A DNA stretch of 16,595 bases, taken from positions 1 to 16,595 of the forward strand of contig CAZRXG010000063.1 of NCBI GenBank assembly GCA_964603985.1. The letters are read 5' to 3'. A model generated the notes under the pieces. That model had not been told where the DNA came from. It saw nothing but the letters and a program-made list of their open reading frames with translations, and did no database searches. Origin of the DNA: CAZRXG01 sp964603985. GTDB lineage: Bacteria; Chloroflexota; Anaerolineae; Aggregatilineales; UBA3940. The position numbers and the translations under genes are program-made. How positions within the stretch are numbered: the stretch's first letter is position 1; each line of letters starts with the position of its first letter. This document shows positions 12,861 to 16,595 of the stretch, piece after piece.

Positions 12861-13475
12861 TCATGACATGCCCGTGTGGGGTAGAGCGCCGTGCGCGGCC
12901 AGTGAGAGGCGCAGCAGTTGGGCCTCGATCAGGCCGCTCGCCAGTTCCTCGTCGATGGTGATGCCGTGCTCGTTGAGGTACTGCCGGGCCACCTGCATAG
13001 CATAGGCCTTCTTCTCTTCGCCGACGTTCTTGATCAGCCCTTTCAACCCACTCTGCTCTGCCGCCAGGACGGCGGCTTCGATTGCCTTGTCGATCAGGGC
13101 CTGGCGGGCCTGGGGCGTGTCAGCCGGCACGGAGGGGTTGCTGAACTGCGTCAGCACCTCGGCCTCGATCAGCGCGATCAGCCTGTCTAGGTCGATGGTC
13201 ACGCCGCGCTCCTCCAGGAACGTCTGCGCAACCTCGATTGCCCGGTCGCGCTTCTCCGACCCGGCCAGTCCTTCCAGGAAGCCGGTTTGCTCGGCCACCT
13301 GCACGGCGATCTTGACCGCCCGGTCGAGCCACTGCTGGCGCTCCTCGTTCAGGCTGTCGTAGTGACGCCGCGCCATGACGCGGAAGTGCTGAACCGCCGC
13401 TGCGATGACGACCGGCAGCGCGATGATCAGCAGTGCCTGGGCAAGTAATGAGAGGAAATCACTCAACTCGTTCAC
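12861..13475 (-). CDS. Phage-holin-LLH-like membrane protein with duplicated domain
   Basis: This 204-residue protein has one N-terminal membrane helix (about 8-29) followed by two copies of a domain of about 60 residues (50-108 and 127-188). Both copies show the pattern (L/I)D(R/K)A(V/I)-AA-AEQ-G...EK--A---A--(F/Y)L-E-G(V/I)TID...LIEA--L. This resembles the LLH family of phage holins, which usually carry a single copy. A plain lysis holin is unlikely, because no endolysin or phage gene is nearby and the gene sits inside a host-like operon. A membrane-tethered helical scaffold is a better guess (inference). The GTG start has GGAGG about 8 bases upstream. Confidence 0.75.
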   Translation of the reverse strand: MNELSDFLSLLAQALLIIALPVVIAAAVQHFRVMARRHYDSLNEERQQWLDRAVKIAVQVAEQTGFLEGLAGSEKRDRAIEVAQTFLEERGVTIDLDRLIALIEAEVLTQFSNPSVPADTPQARQALIDKAIEAAVLAAEQSGLKGLIKNVGEEKKAYAMQVARQYLNEHGITIDEELASGLIEAQLLRLSLAAHGALPHTGMS

Positions 13476-13517
13476 GGGCCGTCCCTCCCCGATAGTGTAA
13501 ATGCACCTCTCCCGGTG

Positions 13518-14360
13518 CTACGAGCCGACTACACGCACAACAAACTCAAGCAGACGCCGCTCCATGTCGGCCCCGTCTGCTCCCTCAAAGATGTACGTGC
13601 CGGGCAGGCTGCTGCCCTCGTAGATCCAGAGCGTCTTGTCGCTTCCGCCTGCCAGATCATGCAGCTCCTCGACGGTCTGCGTCATATCGTTGCGCGTCCC
13701 CAGCCACAGACTGGGGAGCGCCAGGGCTGCCAGGTCGTCGTCTGTAACCTCCAGCCCACCCCACGAGCGCGGGCTTGAGATCACAACCAGTCCGGCGATA
13801 CCGTCGTCCTGGGCGGCAACCCGGATGGCGGCCATCCCTCCTGGCCCGGCCCCCATCACCACAATCGGGTCTACGTCGTGCCCGCGCATGAAGGCAACCG
13901 CCGCCGCCAAGTCGGCTGGCGCGTCGATGGTGCTGCGTGTCCCTTCGGACAGGCCGTGCCCCCGGAAATCGAAGGCCAGCGCCCGGTAGCCCTGCGCGGC
14001 CACAGTTTCCGCAAAGGGCCGCCAACCGGCCTGCTCACCGGGGTACATCGGGGCCAGCACAATCCCCCGCGCTCCGTGCCCGTATAACGTCCCCTGTAGA
14101 GGGATGCCGTCGGCGGTCTTAAACGTGACCTCCCAGGGGCCATCCCCCGTGAAGGGGTTGTTCGGTGTGGGGGAAGAGAGCACCTCAGGTACACCGGTGG
14201 CCTGCTCCGTCGGAGAGGCTTCCTCGATTGGGGCAGCGGTCTGGTCGCCGGGGGGGGCTACCTCGCCGGTGGTCGGCGGGAGGTCACCGGCATCACAGGC
14301 TGCCAGGGCAGCCAGTACAATCAGGATGAGACTCAATAGTAACAGGAAACTACGCCGCAT
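13518..14360 (-). CDS. Lipoprotein with alpha/beta-hydrolase fold, probably catalytically dead
   Basis: This 280-residue lipoprotein has a signal peptide ending in ALAAC (Cys22), a Pro/Thr-rich linker (about 24-70), and an alpha/beta-hydrolase domain with the oxyanion-side motif LAPMYPGE (102-109) and DFRGHGLSEG (131-140). The nucleophile elbow reads GAGPG (170-174), with Gly172 where G-x-S-x-G needs Ser. The usual catalytic His near the C-terminus (SxHGT in related proteins) appears as Pro253 in SLPGT. Asp225 in GTRNDMT is kept. With Ser and His both gone it probably binds rather than hydrolyses. It starts 3 bases after the preceding stop with no Shine-Dalgarno, implying translational coupling. 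Confidence 0.85.
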   Translation of the reverse strand: MRRSFLLLLSLILIVLAALAACDAGDLPPTTGEVAPPGDQTAAPIEEASPTEQATGVPEVLSSPTPNNPFTGDGPWEVTFKTADGIPLQGTLYGHGARGIVLAPMYPGEQAGWRPFAETVAAQGYRALAFDFRGHGLSEGTRSTIDAPADLAAAVAFMRGHDVDPIVVMGAGPGGMAAIRVAAQDDGIAGLVVISSPRSWGGLEVTDDDLAALALPSLWLGTRNDMTQTVEELHDLAGGSDKTLWIYEGSSLPGTYIFEGADGADMERRLLEFVVRVVGS

Positions 14361-14363
14361 ATT

Positions 14364-14795
14364 CTACGCTTTTGGGTCGGGTGGTTCTTTCAGGAGACGC
14401 TCGTAAGCCCCATGCCACAGGTTGGGGCTGCGGGTGAACTTTACGACCTTGATATCCTCGAAGTACGGAAGCAGCTTGATCAACATTATCGGGAGCTGAT
14501 CCCAGGTTCCCTCGCGCACGATGCCGTCTAACTCACTCGCGCATTCCCCGGCCCAGGCCCAGCGCGCTCTGAACTGCTCAGCCTTGACCCAGTAGTTGCG
14601 CTTTTCCCACGCCAGGGCCGATTCGTCAACGCCCGCGTCAACCTGGCGCAGGCAGTAGACTAACAGCGATGCCATATCACGCGCTTCCTCGTCCAACCCT
14701 GGTTTTTCCCCCAGGTGGCGCAGCAACTCGGCTGAAGTCCGCATCAACTGGTTACGAATTTTGCCGGGGCTGTCTATCTTGAATACGCGGCTCAT
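14364..14795 (-). CDS. Conserved-looking small cytoplasmic protein, function unknown
   Basis: This 143-residue protein has no signal peptide or membrane helix and looks mostly helical. Charged and aromatic residues are frequent in its middle (WEKRNYWVKAEQFRARWAWA, about 64-83). I do not know a named family; it reminds me of short hypothetical proteins of Chloroflexota, which is only a memory-based impression. The ATG at 14795 has GAGGAG 5 bases upstream and overlaps the previous stop as ATGA, so it is coupled to the polytopic membrane protein. The frame stays open up to 15083, but that extension is out-of-frame antigenic noise over the upstream gene and is rejected. Confidence 0.8.
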   Translation of the reverse strand: MSRVFKIDSPGKIRNQLMRTSAELLRHLGEKPGLDEEARDMASLLVYCLRQVDAGVDESALAWEKRNYWVKAEQFRARWAWAGECASELDGIVREGTWDQLPIMLIKLLPYFEDIKVVKFTRSPNLWHGAYERLLKEPPDPKA

Positions 14796-15907
14796 CCACT
14801 CTCCTCGACTTCTTCGATGTTTTCCCTGTCTTCGCGTCTGGCAAAGAGCGACGCCAAACCCAGCATGACCAGCCCGGCGGCGGTAATAATTCCTCCCTGA
14901 AACAGGATTGACCTCGCGATCTGGCCCAGCAGGCTGAGTATCCCGACGGTGACGGGGAGCATCGTTGCCTCCACCCAGCCGTGCCGCAGCGCGACCTGCC
15001 ACCCTATCAGGGGGGAGGTAGTCAGCACCAACAGCATAATCAGGCTGAGCAGACCGCCCACAGAAAGCGCCCAACCGCACCACCTGAGCAGTTCCTTGAA
15101 GGAGCGCACGGTGATGATCTCGATCAGGAGCAAGACCGCCAAGGGAAGGATAAAGACCAGGTAGGGGACGCGTCGACTCACCCGGATGGCTACTTTTATG
15201 TTAAGCAGCCGCGTCCGTTCCGCCAGGGAGAGTTGCTGGCCGCTCGCGCTTACCCCTCCGGCATACAAGGTATCAGGTGTTTCCTCGGCGACAATGGCAA
15301 CGGCATCGTTGAGGCTGTCGTTCAGCCGCGCCCGCAGCGCTTCGTCGCCCGGCAAGCAGGCGGGCAAGGATGTCTCCGCATCTGCCTCGTCATCGAGCAC
15401 CCGCTGCATGGTATCCGCCTCTGAGGCCGAGCACGCAGGCCAGCTTTCGATGACCAACTGTACCATCTCGCGCCCTTCATCGCCGCCCAGGCGTCTTTTC
15501 ATCTCCGTCAGGTCAATACGGAAATCCGGTGCAACCTGGGGCGCGTCAATCCAGGTGAAAAAGGCATCGAGGTTATGCTCGACCTGACCTTGTATCCAGT
15601 CGACCGGGGCGAGCAGGGTTGTGATGTCCCGCCAGTCGTCCTTATCCAGCCTGGAGAATAGCTGACTTGCGTGGCGGGCGTCGGGCGGTACGTCGGGCGA
15701 CTGCTCAATATCCCGTACCAGCCCCGGCAGCAGGGAAGGCAGGAAGACGGTGTAGAGGCTGGGATCCTCCACAATGCGCTGATAAGTGTCGCGCTCGAAC
15801 ATGGCCTGCTGCACGTTGAATGTCAGCAGCACCGTGGGCAGCAACACAAAAAAGATAAGCAGCAGCAGGAAGGCGATCACCTTACCCGGAAAACGGATGC
15901 ATCCCAT
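14792..15907 (-). CDS. Polytopic membrane protein with large external loop, function unknown
   Basis: I do not recognise this 371-residue protein. One membrane helix (about 9-30) is followed by a soluble region of about 200 residues, probably outside the membrane, containing several Cys and many Asp/Glu. The C-terminal third has about four more helices (from roughly residue 245 to 355) and ends in a charged cytoplasmic tail. The layout suggests a sensor or surface-exposed scaffold rather than a transporter, but no enzyme motif is visible. The Shine-Dalgarno is poor. It starts 17 bases after the DinB-like gene and overlaps the next gene by 4 bases. Confidence 0.8.
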   Translation of the reverse strand: MGCIRFPGKVIAFLLLLIFFVLLPTVLLTFNVQQAMFERDTYQRIVEDPSLYTVFLPSLLPGLVRDIEQSPDVPPDARHASQLFSRLDKDDWRDITTLLAPVDWIQGQVEHNLDAFFTWIDAPQVAPDFRIDLTEMKRRLGGDEGREMVQLVIESWPACSASEADTMQRVLDDEADAETSLPACLPGDEALRARLNDSLNDAVAIVAEETPDTLYAGGVSASGQQLSLAERTRLLNIKVAIRVSRRVPYLVFILPLAVLLLIEIITVRSFKELLRWCGWALSVGGLLSLIMLLVLTTSPLIGWQVALRHGWVEATMLPVTVGILSLLGQIARSILFQGGIITAAGLVMLGLASLFARREDRENIEEVEESG

Positions 15908-15924
15908 CTTTGCCCGCCCGATTT

Positions 15925-16404
15925 CTATAGTCCCTCGCGTCTACGCCACTCGTGGATCTCTTCGGCGTGCTCCCGCTCATGCAGATAGACATTCTCCTCC
16001 AGCAGGTAGGCCAGAGGCTCGCCCTCCATCCAGGGGAAGCGGCGGTTGTCGACTAAAGTCCGCTCGTCGAAATCCTCAAGCATGCGAAGCAACATCTTAT
16101 GGACACTCGCCAGATCATCCAGGATCGCTTCTAAAGGGCGATTGGCGTTGATGTGGTATTGTTCCTCGTTCCACTCATCGATGTCATCGATGTCCATTAT
16201 CGAGGGAACGCGTCCCTGCTGGATTTGGTTCAGAGCGGTGACGGTTTCCGAGATCCAGGCCACAATGTGGGCCAGCACGTCCCTGACCGACCAGATCCCG
16301 ACCGCGCCAGCGATACGCATCTGGTCGGGGGAAAGGCCGTCTATCGCGCCGAGCAACTCCGCATGGGCCGCTCTTAGCTCGTCGAGAATGTCTTGCTTTC
16401 GCAC
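15925..16404 (-). CDS. DinB/YfiT-like four-helix metalloprotein
   Basis: This 159-residue protein fits the DinB_2 / ClbS-DfsB-like fold, a four-helix bundle that usually binds a metal through three His. The candidates are His46 in WSVRDVLAHIVAW (38-50), and His142 and His146 in YLHEREHAEEI (140-150). Family members act as thiol-dependent transferases or detoxifiers, but the substrate here is unknown. The GTG at 16404 is chosen because a -10 box ends 7 bases before it. The frame remains open to 16473, but that extension would run through the promoter. It is the first gene of the seven-gene operon. Confidence 0.85.
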   Translation of the reverse strand: MRKQDILDELRAAHAELLGAIDGLSPDQMRIAGAVGIWSVRDVLAHIVAWISETVTALNQIQQGRVPSIMDIDDIDEWNEEQYHINANRPLEAILDDLASVHKMLLRMLEDFDERTLVDNRRFPWMEGEPLAYLLEENVYLHEREHAEEIHEWRRREGL

Positions 16405-16411
16405 GGTGAGG

Positions 16412-16440
16412 ATGATAGCCTGAGCGGGGTGGCACGTCAA
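16412..16440 (-). promoter_or_regulatory. Leaderless promoter of the seven-gene operon
   Basis: On the minus strand, TTGACG (16435-16440), a 17-base spacer and TATCAT (16412-16417) match the sigma70 consensus well. Seven bases after the -10 box comes the GTG of the DinB-like gene. No Shine-Dalgarno is present, so the mRNA probably begins at the start codon. The next genes follow with short gaps or overlaps and no other convincing promoter. Confidence 0.75.
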
Positions 16441-16547
16441 GCGCAATGGGGATCTGAATCGTTCCGCGAGCACAAGAGGCGCTCACTTCCGGGCCATGGC
16501 GGAACACACAGCAGGGGTGAATCGGCAAGTTTTTAACATTCCGTTTC
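16441..16547. other. Intergenic region between divergent promoters
   Basis: This stretch separates the minus-strand operon promoter from the plus-strand promoter at the right edge. A 7-base inverted repeat, GTTCCGC (16461-16467) and GCGGAAC (16499-16505), is the only symmetric element I see. It could be a shared operator, but a 31-base spacer makes chance plausible. Confidence 0.25.
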
Positions 16548-16576
16548 TTGTCACGAGGTTAGAAACGTGTTATACT
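16548..16576 (+). promoter_or_regulatory. Plus-strand promoter for a gene beyond the window
   Basis: TTGTCA (16548-16553), a 17-base spacer and TATACT (16571-16576) form a near-consensus sigma70 promoter. Transcription should start near 16583. The purine-rich GGGGGAAG at the very end could be a ribosome binding site. The gene itself is not in the window. Confidence 0.7.
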
Positions 16577-16595
16577 GGATCTGCGCTGGGGGAAG

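Noticed and set aside
14796..15083. N-terminal extension of the 143-residue protein gene
   Set aside because: It overlaps the polytopic membrane protein in another frame, and the ATG at 14795 has an excellent Shine-Dalgarno and ATGA coupling.
16461..16505. 7-base inverted repeat between the divergent promoters at the right edge
   Set aside because: The arms are short and 31 bases apart; not strong enough to call an operator.

Overview
This is a GC-rich, densely packed bacterial chromosomal window with 18 protein-coding genes. I see no rRNA, tRNA, CRISPR array, insertion sequence or integrase. The gene style suggests a Chloroflexota bacterium, perhaps Anaerolineae-like. The clues are Pro/Thr-rich linkers after lipoprotein signal peptides, GTG/TTG starts with good Shine-Dalgarno sites, palindromic intergenic repeats, and several genes that seem to be transcribed without a leader. 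That placement is inference; no marker gene in the window proves it.

Left part (1-5313). A double-hairpin repeat is followed by mutY (minus), an adenine DNA glycosylase whose C-terminal domain keeps a complete Nudix box. Divergent from it is a small protein made of four highly regular Cys/His metal-binding units. It converges on a lipoprotein purple-acid-phosphatase-like phosphoesterase. Then come a DUF1295 membrane protein and a TIGR01777 nucleotide-sugar-epimerase-like protein, both plus strand.

Middle part (5314-9084). A 370-base intergenic stretch holds a palindromic repeat, a rho-independent terminator and a strong sigma70-type promoter. The promoter drives a full-length fused formimidoyltransferase-cyclodeaminase. 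Its end overlaps the start of an M23-family lipoprotein, which probably begins at a TTG codon. A membrane-anchored solute-binding protein converges on it.

Right part (9155-16595), nearly all minus strand. One unit has its own promoter and encodes an FtsK-type motor without membrane segments, then a two-helix membrane protein, then probably the solute-binding protein. A membrane-anchored clan GH-A glycoside hydrolase has its own promoter. Upstream of it lies what looks like a single seven-gene operon bounded by a very good promoter (16412-16440) and a clear terminator (11971-11995). Its order is DinB-like protein, polytopic membrane protein, conserved small protein, a lipoprotein with an alpha/beta-hydrolase fold that has lost two catalytic residues, a holin-LLH-like protein with its domain duplicated, and two small membrane proteins. 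This is the best candidate for an undescribed, envelope-associated system. A plus-strand promoter at the right edge points to a gene beyond the window.

A theme across the window is that four genes (starts at 1195, 1287, 11893 and 16404) have a -10 box ending 7-8 bases before the start codon and no Shine-Dalgarno site, which is the geometry of leaderless mRNAs.
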